A stretch of 64,000 nucleotides of DNA from Aliagarivorans taiwanensis DSM 22990 (GTDB taxonomy: Bacteria > Pseudomonadota > Gammaproteobacteria > Enterobacterales > Celerinatantimonadaceae). The notes under the pieces were generated by a model. That model was not told where the DNA came from, searched no databases, and worked only from the letters and a program-made list of their open reading frames with translations. The stretch covers positions 1-64,000 of the forward strand of contig NZ_AUBZ01000002.1 in NCBI RefSeq assembly GCF_000429505.1, given 5' to 3'. Each line of letters starts with the position of its first letter. The stretch's first letter is position 1. Below, piece after piece: positions 37,947 to 48,029 of this stretch. The translations under genes were made by a program, and so were the position numbers.

Positions 37947-37974
37947 AAAAAAGGGAGGCTGAGCCTCCCTTTTT
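37947..37974. terminator. Bidirectional terminator between dbpA and the DUF4397 gene
   Basis: AAAAAGGGAGGC-TGA-GCCTCCCTTTTT, a perfect 12-bp hairpin with A and T tracts on both sides, lies between the convergent genes. Confidence 0.95.
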
Positions 37975-37993
37975 GCTACATCACTGTCAGTGC

Positions 37994-39385
37994 TTAGTCG
38001 TCGATGCTAATCGCGCTAACACCGGTTGCGCTCATTGGGTCATCCAGCGCGATAATGGTGGTGAGTGTATTCCCGGCAAACGGAAACTCCACTGGACCAA
38101 TTGCAATCACGCTGTCATCGCCTGCAGGGGTTACCATCACATAGCGAGCTCCCGGGGTAATCGACAGCACGGTGCTATCGCCTTTGTAAGCTACACCTTC
38201 GAGGATGATATCGTCCATGCTTGGGGTGGCATCTTCGCTGATATAGATATCGACGTTACCGGCCAATGCAGAGGCGTGGATTGCGCGCACCTTGGCTTCG
38301 GTGGCGACGCGGCGGGTGTTGGCGTCCACGACCACATAGGTTTCATCGTTATCCAGCATATCGCCGAGGTTGCCAATCGCAATGGCGCTGTAGCTAGTGT
38401 TTGCGTCGAGCATCACGTCGCTAAGGCCTAGGGCGTCTACTACCACTAATGGGTCGCTGCCGTTTACGCCTACCGCAAAGTCGTAGCTCATGCCGACGTC
38501 AAGGGCGAGGTAGTCGGTGAACTCTTTGAACATCAAGTTAAATAGCGGGCTGCTGGCATCTGGCGCGGTGCCGTATACCCAGATATCGACTCCCGGTGCA
38601 TCAGAGATGGTGTGAACCACCCGTAAGTTGGCGGTGCTATCAGCGCTTTGTACAACTAACGATGCTGCGCCGGTATCTACCACCAAGCTCACCGGTGAAC
38701 CGCCAGCATCGGTATTGGTAACCGCTGCTGCTACCCAGTCTCCGCCCGCTGGTACGCTAACGGTGCCGGAGTCGAAGTAGACGATGCTGCTATCGCTCAT
38801 ATCGGTGATGCGGATTTGGTAATCGCCAGCCGGGACTTCGACGGCGTCGCTCGCCATGGTGTAGGCTAAGTCGTCAGCAAAGGGCATCTCGCCGCTTAGG
38901 TCGGCACCCGGTGCGGTGATAAAGACGTCGACGGTGGGCGCGTCAGGGGAGGCGTGGATGGCTTGAACTCGCGCGCCTTCTGGCATTAGGTAATCTCGAG
39001 CCACAATTTGCGGGCCGAACTCGGTGTCGTTGCCGCTGCCAATCTCAGCCGCACGGCCCATGGCGAGCACGTTGTATTCCATGTTCTCGGCAAGGTCTAG
39101 CGTGGTTTCTGGCAGTACTGTCAGCGTCGAATCGTCAGCCAAAATGGCGTCGATCTGCACGGTGTGACTACCAGCGGCTACTCTGATTTGCCCTGAACTG
39201 GCTTGGTAGTCAACGCCTTCTAAAGCGGGACTGCCATCTAGCCAAACGTTTACAGCTGGGGCGTCTGGTGAGGCGTGAAAGATTCGCAATACGGCTTCTG
39301 CGGCTACATGATCATCATCGTCACTGCATGCGGCAATCGTGAGTGTTGCGAGGGCTGCCAGCCCTATAGGGGCAAAACGGTTCAT
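37994..39385 (-). CDS. DUF4397 repeat lipoprotein
   Basis: A 463-residue exported protein: signal peptide with lipobox TIAAC, then an acidic SDDDDH linker and four DUF4397-like beta-sandwich units. Each unit opens with a version of [LV]R.[IV]H[AT]S.DAP.V[DN][VI]: at about residues 33, 140, 256 and 366. The last one is degenerate (HASALAGNVDIY). Such proteins are surface or periplasmic and their role is not established. The protein is strongly acidic. A terminator follows, and it has no operon partner. Confidence 0.85.
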   Translation of the reverse strand: MNRFAPIGLAALATLTIAACSDDDDHVAAEAVLRIFHASPDAPAVNVWLDGSPALEGVDYQASSGQIRVAAGSHTVQIDAILADDSTLTVLPETTLDLAENMEYNVLAMGRAAEIGSGNDTEFGPQIVARDYLMPEGARVQAIHASPDAPTVDVFITAPGADLSGEMPFADDLAYTMASDAVEVPAGDYQIRITDMSDSSIVYFDSGTVSVPAGGDWVAAAVTNTDAGGSPVSLVVDTGAASLVVQSADSTANLRVVHTISDAPGVDIWVYGTAPDASSPLFNLMFKEFTDYLALDVGMSYDFAVGVNGSDPLVVVDALGLSDVMLDANTSYSAIAIGNLGDMLDNDETYVVVDANTRRVATEAKVRAIHASALAGNVDIYISEDATPSMDDIILEGVAYKGDSTVLSITPGARYVMVTPAGDDSVIAIGPVEFPFAGNTLTTIIALDDPMSATGVSAISIDD

Positions 39386-39562
39386 ATGCGTCGTCCTTTG
39401 TGTGTTGTTGACAGCGATTCAACGGCGGCTATCGAGTGGACGATCAGTAATTCAAGTCAGTAAGCGTGGAAGTTTGAGTTAGTTAGAAGTTTTAGAAAAA
39501 AGCCGAAATTGCTCGCGATCTAAGTGGGTGGCTAGCGCGTTTAACTAAGGTTTTGCTAATAC

Positions 39563-39593
39563 AAAAAAGCCAGCGCTAGGCGCTGGCTTTTTT
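39563..39593 (-). terminator. aspA terminator
   Basis: AAAAAAGCCAGCG and CGCTGGCTTTTTT pair across a small loop. It lies just after the aspA stop and ends its minus-strand transcript; the A/T flanks also allow it to work in the other direction. Confidence 0.93.
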
Positions 39594-39610
39594 AGTCTCG
39601 CGGTACCGGC

Positions 39611-41044
39611 TTACTTGTACAGTTTTGCCATGTATTTTGGATTCTTCATGTTTTCAACAGACAGGATTTCGTCCACTTCCTGCTCGCTCAGCAGGCCTAG
39701 TTCCAGGACTACTTCACGCACGTTCTTACCGGTTTCGGCACAGATCTTACCCACTTTGTCGCCGTTGTGGTGACCGATGAATGGGTTCAGGAAGGTCACG
39801 ATGCCGATAGAAGACATCACGTTGTTTAGACAGATCTCTGGGTTAGCTGTGATGCCAACCACACACTTGTCTTTCAGTGCCACACAGGCTTTTTCTAGCA
39901 GGTGGATAGACTCGAACAGAGACTGAGCCAGTACTGGCTCCATCACGTTCAGCTGTAGCTGACCGGCTTCAGCGGCCATCGCGATGGTGGTGTCGTTACC
40001 CACAACCTTGAAGCACACTTGGTTTACCACTTCTGGGATTACTGGGTTAACCTTGGCTGGCATGATAGAAGAACCCGCTTGCAGTTCAGGCAGGTTGATC
40101 TCTTTAAGGCCAGCGCGTGGGCCAGAGCTTAGCAGGCGCAGGTCGTTACAGATCTTAGACAGCTTCACTGCGCAACGCTTCAGCGCGCCAGACAGCATCA
40201 CGTAAGCGCCACAGTCTGAGGTCGCTTCTACCAGATCTTCGGCAGGCTTGAAGCCCCAACCAGTGATTTCAGCCAGCTTAGCGATAGCCATCTTCGAGTA
40301 GGCTTCGTGGGTGTTCAGGCCGTTGCCGATAGCGGTTGCACCCAGGTTTACTTCCAGCAGCAGCTCTTGAATCAGTTTGATGCTTTTTAGCTCTTCGCGC
40401 AGGGTCACGGCGAAGGCGTGGAATTCTTGACCCAAGGTCATTGGCACTGCGTCTTGAAGCTGGGTGCGGCCCATCTTCAGTACGTCTTGGAATTCTTGTG
40501 CTTTTACTTCCATGGCATCAGCAAGGCTTTCTACTTGTGCCAACAGTTGGTTGGTGTAGTAGTAAGATGCAGCACGGAAGCCAGTTGGGTAGGCGTCGTT
40601 GGTAGATTGGCTCTTGTTTACGTGATCATTAGGGTTAATGACGTCGTAATTGCCTTTCTCTTCGCCGATCAGTTCCAAGGCAAGGTTAGCGATAACCTCG
40701 TTGGTGTTCATGTTTACCGAAGTACCTGCACCGCCTTGGAATACGTCCACGGGGAACTGGTCCAGGCATACACGTTCTTCTAGAATCTTGTCACAAGCTT
40801 TAACAATGGCGTCAGCAACTTCCTGTTTAATGGTTCCAATCTCTCCGTTCGCCAGTGCTGCCGCTTTCTTTACCATCACCATACCCATGATGAACTCAGG
40901 GTAGTCACTGATGGTTTGAGTACTGATGTCGAAGTTGTTTACGGCACGTTGAGTATGTACGCCGTAGTAAGCACCAGCTGGGATCTGTAGTTCACCTAGC
41001 AGGTCTTCTTCAGTACGAAATGCGGTTGAGGTCTCGTTGGTCAC
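39611..41044 (-). CDS. aspA: Aspartate ammonia-lyase
   Basis: A 477-residue member of the fumarase/aspartase superfamily that deaminates aspartate to fumarate, feeding fumarate respiration and nitrogen supply. The superfamily loop [11 protein letters not shown] (about residue 322-332) with its catalytic serine, [13 protein letters not shown] and NDAYPTGFR are intact, and the length equals E. coli AspA. AT-rich codon choice is a little higher than in neighbours, as is usual for a highly expressed gene. It is monocistronic, with a 350-bp divergent upstream region. Confidence 0.97.
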   Translation of the reverse strand: MTNETSTAFRTEEDLLGELQIPAGAYYGVHTQRAVNNFDISTQTISDYPEFIMGMVMVKKAAALANGEIGTIKQEVADAIVKACDKILEERVCLDQFPVDVFQGGAGTSVNMNTNEVIANLALELIGEEKGNYDVINPNDHVNKSQSTNDAYPTGFRAASYYYTNQLLAQVESLADAMEVKAQEFQDVLKMGRTQLQDAVPMTLGQEFHAFAVTLREELKSIKLIQELLLEVNLGATAIGNGLNTHEAYSKMAIAKLAEITGWGFKPAEDLVEATSDCGAYVMLSGALKRCAVKLSKICNDLRLLSSGPRAGLKEINLPELQAGSSIMPAKVNPVIPEVVNQVCFKVVGNDTTIAMAAEAGQLQLNVMEPVLAQSLFESIHLLEKACVALKDKCVVGITANPEICLNNVMSSIGIVTFLNPFIGHHNGDKVGKICAETGKNVREVVLELGLLSEQEVDEILSVENMKNPKYMAKLYK

Positions 41045-41394
41045 GATGTTTCCCCTAAAAGAGAGTTGTTATAGGTCAAGGTAGGCCTTGATGTTCAGTT
41101 GCGTTGCTTGAGCTTGTCGAACAAGCTTTGTTCAACGACACTGGGATTGTCGAGAAATCGCGGTGGGTTTACCAGTAAGATTATATATGTTTTTGATATC
41201 GATCCCGATGTGGGAATAATTAATGGTTATATAAACCGTATTTGTATGATTTTTTAGGGATAATATCTGGTCAAGATTAGTTAATTTGGTGTTTTCTATT
41301 ACTTTTGCTAATGATGTTTTATTGATGTCTCTTCCGGGTAGTTAATGTATAAAACAGTTCTCGCAACCAGAACCCGTGGAAAAAGGATGAAATC
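41045..41394. promoter_or_regulatory. Divergent aspA/creA-like control region with an FNR-like site
   Basis: The AT-rich 350-bp gap has no gene. A half-conserved FNR-type box, TTGATATCGATCCC (41193-41206, against TTGAT-N4-ATCAA: a perfect left arm and ATC in the right), would suit anaerobic control of aspA. A 7-bp inverted repeat, AGCTTGT-CGA-ACAAGCT (41111-41127), lies in the aspA leader. Both calls are weak. Confidence 0.3.
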
Positions 41395-41868
41395 GTGAAG
41401 GCTGTAGTGCTCAGTGTGTGTATATCGTTGATGTTAGTGGGGTGTGGCAGGAAGGAGGAAGTTGCCAGCGTGTCGCTGGGCTTGCTTACCACCAAGGATA
41501 TCCAGGTAGAGGTGATGCAGGACCCGCAAGTGCCGGGCGTGACTTGTCATATCTCGAACATTGTTGCCGATTTGGATTGGTCCGATCCGTCTGATATGAG
41601 CATCGCTTGTCGTCAAACCGGCGAGATCACCCCACAGATGCTGGCATCTATCGACCGCTCCGACTCTGGCGAGGTGGTGTTCAAAAAGTCAAAGAGCATA
41701 CTATTTAAGAGTTTAAAGATACGCCGTATCTTTGATCCGCAATCGCAAACCCTCATGTATCTGTCGTACTCCACCAAAGAGATCAACGGCAGCTACAAGC
41801 ATGCCTTGTCGACAGTACCGCTATGGGGAACGGCGGCTTATCAGCCTGAGCTGGCCAACTCGCCCTAG
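41395..41868 (+). CDS. CreA family lipoprotein
   Basis: A 157-residue CreA-family protein. After a short signal with lipobox MLVGC it has the CreA pattern of a VEVMQDPQVPGVTCHIS strand pair, an IACRQTGEI motif and GEVVFKKSKSILFKSLKIRRIFD, followed by YLSYSTK and a final AVSTVP-like segment. E. coli CreA has an ordinary signal peptide; here a lipobox is present. The function of the family is unknown. The GTG start follows AAAGGA. Its stop overlaps the convergent regulator gene by 4 bp. Confidence 0.85.
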   Translation: MKAVVLSVCISLMLVGCGRKEEVASVSLGLLTTKDIQVEVMQDPQVPGVTCHISNIVADLDWSDPSDMSIACRQTGEITPQMLASIDRSDSGEVVFKKSKSILFKSLKIRRIFDPQSQTLMYLSYSTKEINGSYKHALSTVPLWGTAAYQPELANSP

Positions 41869-42809
41869 GCAAAGCGCCGGCGAAACGCCGCTGGGCTGAG
41901 GCCCATTACCCGGATAAAGGTCTTTCTAAAGGCACCATGATCTTGATATCCCACGGCCTGCGCGATCTGTTCGCTAGATTGGGTGGTGCTTTCCAACAAC
42001 TCACAGGCCTGCTGTACCCGCAGTCGTTGCAGGTATTGCTGGGGGCTAAAGCCGGTGGCTTTGCTAAAGCGGCGCAGCAGGTTGCGTTGGCTCATACAGG
42101 CCTGTTCGGCCAAGCGCTGCACGCTCAGTGCTTGGGCAAGCTGGGCACTAAGTTGCTGCTGTATCGCCAAGATGGGCTGATCGCCATGCTGCAGGTTAGG
42201 GCGGAACTGCTGGTAATAACGCTGCTCACGTGGGCTGGTATCCACTACCAGCATTTTCCCCACCGCCCGCATGGCTTGAGCATTGGCGGTTTGGCCAATC
42301 AACTCCAGTGCCAGGTCGATCCATGCCATCATCCCGCCTGCTGTGACGATATCGCCATGGTTGATCAGTAAACGCTCCGGGCGAAGGGAAAGTGTCGGGT
42401 AATGTTGCTTGAATAGCTCCGCCAAGCCCCAGTGGGTGGTGCAGCTGCGCCCGTTCAGCAGGCCAGCTGCGGCTAGGATAAAGCTCCCGGCGCAGGCGGA
42501 CGCGAGCACGGCGCCTTGCTGATGCTGCTGTTGTAACCAAGTCAGCAAGCGCTTATCTGGCTTGAGATAGTAATCTTGCTGCAGGCTGGGTGGCAGTATC
42601 ACTAGGTCGGTTGGGGCCGATGAGAGCTGGGTGCAATCGTATACCACCGGGGTAAAGCTGTGCTGGAGCGCGAGCTCGCCACATGCGCGATTGGCTAGCT
42701 GAAAGGCCTCTTCCAAGCCAAATACCGCCGATTGAAGGGCTTGCGGATAATGTACGATCACCACTCGGGTGGTAGATATCTCGCTATCCCAGCTAACATC
42801 ACTGCACAT
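41865..42809 (-). CDS. GlxA-type AraC regulator with DJ-1/PfpI domain
   Basis: A 314-residue regulator. Residues 10-190 form a DJ-1/PfpI glutamine-amidotransferase-like domain with the nucleophile-elbow-like ASACAGSFILAAAGLL, and residues 210-314 are an AraC HTH pair (SQRNLLRRFSKATGFSPQQYLQ, QIAQAVGYQDHGAFRKTF). GlxA-type regulators often control the breakdown of amines such as glycine betaine, carnitine or arginine. It is divergent from a cysteine hydrolase gene 105 bp away, which is the natural candidate target. Confidence 0.9.
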   Translation of the reverse strand: MCSDVSWDSEISTTRVVIVHYPQALQSAVFGLEEAFQLANRACGELALQHSFTPVVYDCTQLSSAPTDLVILPPSLQQDYYLKPDKRLLTWLQQQHQQGAVLASACAGSFILAAAGLLNGRSCTTHWGLAELFKQHYPTLSLRPERLLINHGDIVTAGGMMAWIDLALELIGQTANAQAMRAVGKMLVVDTSPREQRYYQQFRPNLQHGDQPILAIQQQLSAQLAQALSVQRLAEQACMSQRNLLRRFSKATGFSPQQYLQRLRVQQACELLESTTQSSEQIAQAVGYQDHGAFRKTFIRVMGLSPAAFRRRFA

Positions 42810-42914
42810 AAGTAGCTTGTCCGATTTAAACCAGTAGTTGTCATTTTAGCCACTCGATGGGGCACTGAATAGTGGCGATACTTTACTGGTCGCAAACACA
42901 ACCGAGGCAAGCAC

Positions 42915-43436
42915 ATGACTAAGCAAGCACTGTTAATTATCGACCTGCAGAATGATTACTTCCCCAGCGGCCTGTATCCGCTGTGGAACACCGAGCAAAC
43001 CTTAAGCAATATCAAAAGCGCTATCGCCCTGGCCCAGCAAAACGATGTGCCGGTAATCCATATCCAACATATCTCGGATCCCGCGCTCGGCTTGGCACCA
43101 TTCTTTAACGAAGGCACCGAGGGTGCGGCCATCCACCCGGAAATCCTCAACGCCGCGCCCGATGCCGAGGTGGTGATCAAGCGCTTTGCCGATAGCTTCG
43201 AGCAAACCAGGCTGGAAGCGGTGTTAAGCGAGCTGCAGGTGGAGGAGCTACTGGTATGCGGGATGATGACCCAAAACTGTGTTACCCATACCGCGATCTC
43301 TAAGGCGGCGGAGAAGTATCAGGTGAGTATCTTGGCTGACTGCTGCACCACGGTGGATGAGATGTTACACAATATTGCTCTGAACGCCGTGTCGACGCGG
43401 GTCACCTTACAACCGCATGCAGTAGCACTCACCTAA
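42915..43436 (+). CDS. Isochorismatase-family cysteine hydrolase
   Basis: A 173-residue hydrolase with the family triad: Asp10 in IIDLQNDYF, a lysine near residue 89 in VIKRFADSF, and the cysteine in CGMMTQNCVTHTA (about 119). Relatives cleave nicotinamide, N-carbamoylsarcosine, pyrazinamide or isochorismate; the short Cys-loop here is like the general hydrolase group. The divergent GlxA-type regulator suggests it acts on an amine or amide under that regulator's control. It overlaps nothing and is followed by a convergent chemoreceptor gene. Confidence 0.88.
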   Translation: MTKQALLIIDLQNDYFPSGLYPLWNTEQTLSNIKSAIALAQQNDVPVIHIQHISDPALGLAPFFNEGTEGAAIHPEILNAAPDAEVVIKRFADSFEQTRLEAVLSELQVEELLVCGMMTQNCVTHTAISKAAEKYQVSILADCCTTVDEMLHNIALNAVSTRVTLQPHAVALT

Positions 43437-43456
43437 GCGCGCAAGCAGTTTAAGGC

Positions 43457-45742
43457 CTAGACCTTAAACTGCTTTACAATCTCATCCAGCTTTTCAGCGG
43501 CGTTTAGCACTTCGCCATTAGCCTCGCTAATCTGCTCGGCGCCTTGAGAGGTAGTATCGGCTTGCTCGGTGACACTGGTAATTCCCTGATGAATTTGCTC
43601 GGCCACTTGAGACTGTTGTTCTGTTGCCGCAGCGATTTGTACGGCCATGTCGTTAATTCGAGCGACAGCCTCCGATATTTCAACAAAGGCGGAATGGGTT
43701 TGACTGGCCAGCTCGGTAGTGGTGGAAGCCTGCACTTGGCTTTGTTCCATTACTTCGGTGGCTTGCTGGGCGCGTCGTTGGATGGACTCGACAGTAGCTT
43801 GAATATTCGCTGCAGATCCTTGGGTTCGCTGTGCCAAGTTGCGTACTTCGTCGGCCACCACGGCAAATCCTCGCCCTTGCTCGCCAGCTCTGGCGGCTTC
43901 AATTGCGGCATTGAGCGCGAGCAGATTTGTCTGCTCGGCAATCTCTTGAATGACTTGCAAGACACTGCCGATCTGCTGGCTTTCGATACTGAGTTCTTGC
44001 ATGGCTTGGGTGGCTTCTGTCACGCGCCTGACTAACTCGGCGGTGGCCGCATTGGCTGAATCAATGGTCGCCTGTCCTTGCTGCGCTTGCTGTTGGGTCT
44101 GCTCGGTAATTGATGCGGTTTCACTGGTGCTGCTTGCAACCTGCTGAACACTGGCGGACATCTCGGTAATAGCGGTGGCAATCTGGGTGGTACTGCTTCG
44201 TTGTTGCTCAACACCAATTAAGGTGGTCTCGGTAGAATGTTTGGCTTGGGCAGCTGCTGTTGAGAGGCGACTGCTAGAGAGCGACAGCTGGCTGACAATC
44301 TGTTTGAGGATGTGCGACATATCGCGCATTGCCCCGTAGACACTCGTGCTGGCGACCTCGGCATCGAAATCTTGGCGCAAGTCTTGGTCGGCAATAGCGC
44401 GGGCAACCGACACCATTTGCTCAGGCTCTCCACCTAAAGGGCGAGTGATGCTGCGGGAAATCAGCAGCGCAGCCGGAACAACGAGTATCAACATCAGCGC
44501 CAACAGTGAGGCTATCCAAAATTGCAAGTCGTATTCAGCAGCAAAGGCTTCCTTGATATCCATCTCTGCAATGATTGCCCAATTCAATCCGTAGGCATTG
44601 AGAGGTGCATAAGCGACTAACGCGGGATTTCCATGGATATCGGTGGTCGCTTCGGTACCGCTGTTACCGCTGAGTGCACGTTTAACCGGCAGAATCTCCG
44701 CGCGGCCTGACTCTGGATTGGCAAACGAATTGACCATGCTATGGGTATGAGGGTGGCTGTAGGAATTTGAGCGCATCAGGTAATCAGCACCAACTAAAAA
44801 AGTATCACCGCTTTCACCAAGCCCCTCGCGTAATGACATGATGCTATTGAGCGTATCGATAGGAAACTGATAAATCAGTACACCGATGGTCTGCCCATTA
44901 TTTTTGATGGGCGCAGAAACAAAGCTGGCTGGCGCATCATAGGACGGTAAGTAGCGGGTAAAGTCAACAAAGCTGGCATCCGCTTGACTTGTGGAGCGCA
45001 TCGCTAGATTAAAAGCTTGAGCTATTCCGGAGTTGGCGTGTGGTCCGGAGGTTAACGAGCTTGCGAAGTCAATTTCTTTGAACACGCTATACACGATGGA
45101 ACCGGTTGTCGCATCAACCAAGAATATATCGTAATAGCCGAAGCGTTCTAGAAAGTCTCTGAGGAATGGGTGAGTCACCTTATGAATCTGGTCGTAATCG
45201 GTTTGGTGATGGGTGTTGTTCAAGCGCTGTTTTTTACCGAGCGGATATTCATTCTCGGCAATGTAATCGATTTGCAGTGTTACGGCGGCAGGGCTGAAAT
45301 CACTGAGAATCTGTTCAGGCAATGGAGGATTTTGCTGGGTACGCTGCTGGTACTCTGAAAGAAAGCTACCCCGGTAATGATTAGCAAGTTGCGTGCTTAA
45401 CTGTCTAATATCGGGGCGACCGCGCTGCTGGTGGTAACTGGCATAGGCACCGGCAAATGCGTCCATCGCTTGGATGATCTCGGGGCTGCGTGCCATAGAT
45501 AAAATCTGATGATTGATGCTATCGAAGTAGCGCAGCACGCTTGTACTGCGTGAGCTGAGAGTGGATTCGAGTTGTTCGCTGACCTGATGTTCAATTGCAC
45601 GGCCGGCAATTATCAACGAGGTCAGTGCGATAAGGGCGCCGGTGATCAAAGCAACGGCCAACATGCTGAATAGAATTTTACTTTTTAGCCGTAAATGGCG
45701 TCCCGTAGGAGAGGAGTGGGTCTTACTTGAAGGGCTTTTCAT
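43457..45742 (-). CDS. Methyl-accepting chemotaxis protein with a dCache-like sensor
   Basis: A 761-residue chemoreceptor: basic N-terminus, TM1 (about 25-47), a large periplasmic sensor (about 50-408) whose membrane-proximal part [19 protein letters not shown] is typical of dCache domains, TM2 (about 411-434), a HAMP-like linker, and the signalling hairpin with tip [24 protein letters not shown]. There is no C-terminal CheR-binding pentapeptide. The sensor is longer than most dCache units, with an unusual insert near 100-200. Its ligand is unknown. Confidence 0.93.
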   Translation of the reverse strand: MKSPSSKTHSSPTGRHLRLKSKILFSMLAVALITGALIALTSLIIAGRAIEHQVSEQLESTLSSRSTSVLRYFDSINHQILSMARSPEIIQAMDAFAGAYASYHQQRGRPDIRQLSTQLANHYRGSFLSEYQQRTQQNPPLPEQILSDFSPAAVTLQIDYIAENEYPLGKKQRLNNTHHQTDYDQIHKVTHPFLRDFLERFGYYDIFLVDATTGSIVYSVFKEIDFASSLTSGPHANSGIAQAFNLAMRSTSQADASFVDFTRYLPSYDAPASFVSAPIKNNGQTIGVLIYQFPIDTLNSIMSLREGLGESGDTFLVGADYLMRSNSYSHPHTHSMVNSFANPESGRAEILPVKRALSGNSGTEATTDIHGNPALVAYAPLNAYGLNWAIIAEMDIKEAFAAEYDLQFWIASLLALMLILVVPAALLISRSITRPLGGEPEQMVSVARAIADQDLRQDFDAEVASTSVYGAMRDMSHILKQIVSQLSLSSSRLSTAAAQAKHSTETTLIGVEQQRSSTTQIATAITEMSASVQQVASSTSETASITEQTQQQAQQGQATIDSANAATAELVRRVTEATQAMQELSIESQQIGSVLQVIQEIAEQTNLLALNAAIEAARAGEQGRGFAVVADEVRNLAQRTQGSAANIQATVESIQRRAQQATEVMEQSQVQASTTTELASQTHSAFVEISEAVARINDMAVQIAAATEQQSQVAEQIHQGITSVTEQADTTSQGAEQISEANGEVLNAAEKLDEIVKQFKV

Positions 45743-46017
45743 GATGCATCCCTAGTGATTAACTTCTCAATTAACTATTGTGTTAGCGTTAGCTGCTGCC
45801 GTGCCTTTCTAATTCTATACATTGAGTTGATAATTGATTTATTAATAGCCTGTAATGCTGGTGAACTGTGAGCTGTATATGATTTAACTATCAGAGGTGC
45901 TGTTCTAATGCTGTGTGAACTCTAGGCTATTGCGAAGCAAGAAGCTATCGACGCTGAGATTGAAATAATGTTTCAGTGACTGGACTTGTGAAAGTAAGGC
46001 GGCGACAGGAGTCAACC

Positions 46018-46890
46018 TTAAAGTCTGGCTGACCTTTTCTGCAGTTGGCTGTACTGCTTGGGACTGAGGCCCTGTTGCTGTTGAAAGCGGCGGCTAAAGT
46101 GTGCCTGGCTAGAGAAGCCACATTCCAAGGCGACCTGCAGTACGCTGAAGCCCGCAGCCAGTAGCTGACGAGCCTCGTTAAGCCTAAGTTCCAATTGGTA
46201 GTCAGCCGGTGAGCAGCCGAGGCTCAGCTTAAACATACGTTGGAAGTGGAATTCGCTGAGTCCACACGCTTGGGCTATCTCGGCTAGCGCTATCTTATCG
46301 GCCCAGTGGCTGTGCAAGTAGTCCAGCGCGATCCGTTTCTCTCGACTGCCTAGCCCCCCCTGGTAGTGTGTTTTGGCTGGAAGAGTCTCGTTGAGCAAAG
46401 CTGCAAACACTTGATTGCTTGCCTGCTCAAAGCTCAGCGGGTCCTCATCCAAGGGGGTGCTAAATAGCTCAATGCAGCCTAGGTTAAGTGAGCGGCTACG
46501 ATGAAACGTGAGCTCCGGCAATACCACCCGGCGCGGATCGATATCCAGCTCGCGCTGGGCGTAGCGCTTGATGGTTTGCTCGCGAAAATAGAGGTGGGCA
46601 AATTGAAACGGTGCCGAGATCTCCCAGCTGGAGCACTGCCCTTGCGGCAGCAGGCACACCACGCCACTGCTGCCATGTTGCTTGGGCTGGCGATAGCCCG
46701 CATCGACCCGGCGGCTGCCTTCTCCGCCTCTCAGATAAAAGGCGAGGGTATGCACACTGTCCTTTTGATAGTGCACCCGGTCGCTGTCGTTACTCCAAAA
46801 TGCCACGCGTAGCGACTGGTTGATTCGTCGCTCGGCCCTGAGCTTGGCATTAGAGCGCGATAAAGTCTCAAACACGCTTTGCTGCTTCAT
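46018..46890 (-). CDS. AraC-family transcriptional regulator
   Basis: A 290-residue regulator with an N-terminal cupin-type effector domain (about 35-170) and a C-terminal double HTH (about 190-285: LAEIAQACGLSEFHFQRMFK and VALECGFSSQAHFSRRFQQ). The relatives are those next to EamA exporters. It is divergent from such an exporter gene about 150 bp away, so it probably controls it. The inducer is unknown. Confidence 0.9.
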   Translation of the reverse strand: MKQQSVFETLSRSNAKLRAERRINQSLRVAFWSNDSDRVHYQKDSVHTLAFYLRGGEGSRRVDAGYRQPKQHGSSGVVCLLPQGQCSSWEISAPFQFAHLYFREQTIKRYAQRELDIDPRRVVLPELTFHRSRSLNLGCIELFSTPLDEDPLSFEQASNQVFAALLNETLPAKTHYQGGLGSREKRIALDYLHSHWADKIALAEIAQACGLSEFHFQRMFKLSLGCSPADYQLELRLNEARQLLAAGFSVLQVALECGFSSQAHFSRRFQQQQGLSPKQYSQLQKRSARL

Positions 46891-47041
46891 GCTTCAACCC
46901 TAATTGCGTCGGTCGGTGCTGGCAAGCCACAGACCGGATGGCCCCTTAACTAAGCGCAAGATTGTGCAAATCCTGATGGGCAAGCTAGCGCACAATACTG
47001 GTTCGTTGTTGGAATGCATGCTGTTTGCTAAGGAAGCTGCA

Positions 47042-47944
47042 ATGAATTTGTTTTTGTATCTCAGCACTGTGCTGATCTGGGGTAGCACCTGGTTGGCTAT
47101 CTATTTTCAATTGGGTGAAGCGCCCGTGGTGGTGTCGGTGGCCTATCGCTTTATCTTGGCTGCGCTGCTGTTTTGGCTGCTATTAAAGCTGACCGGACGC
47201 CTGCAACCATTGAGCAAGCGCGACCAAGGCTTTGTGGTGCTCCAAGGTATATGCCTGTTTTCGCTTAACTTTATTTGTTTTTACAACGCCACCTTGTACA
47301 TTCCCAGCGGGCTGGTATCGGTGATCTTCTCTCTGGCTACCTTGTATAACGCGCTGGGTAATCGGCTGTTTTATCGCGAAAAGCTGGACGCGCGGGTGCT
47401 GGTCGCGGGCTTGGTGGGGCTGGTAGGGCTACTGGTGCTGTTCCTGCCTGAGCTGCGGCAAACCCAATCTGAGCATGTGGTTAAAGGTGTTGCGCTGGCG
47501 GCATTGGGCACACTGTTCTTCTCATTGGGCAATATGATCTCGAAGCGCAATAGCTTGCAGGGGCTCTCGCCACTGACCACCAATGCCTATGGGATGGGCT
47601 ATGGCTCGCTGCTGCTGTGCCTGATCCTGCTGCTAACCGGCCAAGCGCCAGTACTGCCCAGCTCGCCTACTTACTGGGGGGCGCTGGTTTATCTAAGCGT
47701 ATTTGGGTCGATCTTCGCGTTTACTGCCTACTTGATGCTGGTGGCGCGGATTGGGGCGACTAGAGCGGCCTACGCTACGGTGTTGTTTCCGCTGGTGGCG
47801 CTGAGTTTGTCGGCGCTGTTTGAGGGTTATCAGTGGTCGCTGTGGTCACTGCTGGGCATGCTACTGGTGATTGCTGGCAATTTGATTATCAACGATCAGC
47901 TGCGTCTTCCCACATTACGCTCGCTGGTTCGACAGGCCAACTAA
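47042..47944 (+). CDS. EamA/DMT family transporter
   Basis: A 300-residue protein with ten hydrophobic helices in two EamA repeats; WGSTWLAIYFQLG opens the first and the second begins near LGTLFFSLGNMIS. The family exports amino acids, purines and other metabolites. ATG 47042 follows AAGGAAG at the right spacing; 46 upstream codons without membrane features are left out. The divergent AraC gene likely controls it. Confidence 0.88.
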   Translation: MNLFLYLSTVLIWGSTWLAIYFQLGEAPVVVSVAYRFILAALLFWLLLKLTGRLQPLSKRDQGFVVLQGICLFSLNFICFYNATLYIPSGLVSVIFSLATLYNALGNRLFYREKLDARVLVAGLVGLVGLLVLFLPELRQTQSEHVVKGVALAALGTLFFSLGNMISKRNSLQGLSPLTTNAYGMGYGSLLLCLILLLTGQAPVLPSSPTYWGALVYLSVFGSIFAFTAYLMLVARIGATRAAYATVLFPLVALSLSALFEGYQWSLWSLLGMLLVIAGNLIINDQLRLPTLRSLVRQAN

Positions 47945-48029
47945 GGGTCATTGTTCATCAAACTGCCATGGTTCGCCCACCAGTGCTGCTAATCTTTAAC
48001 AGTTAAAGTAGTTTTCAATGGAGTGAAGG

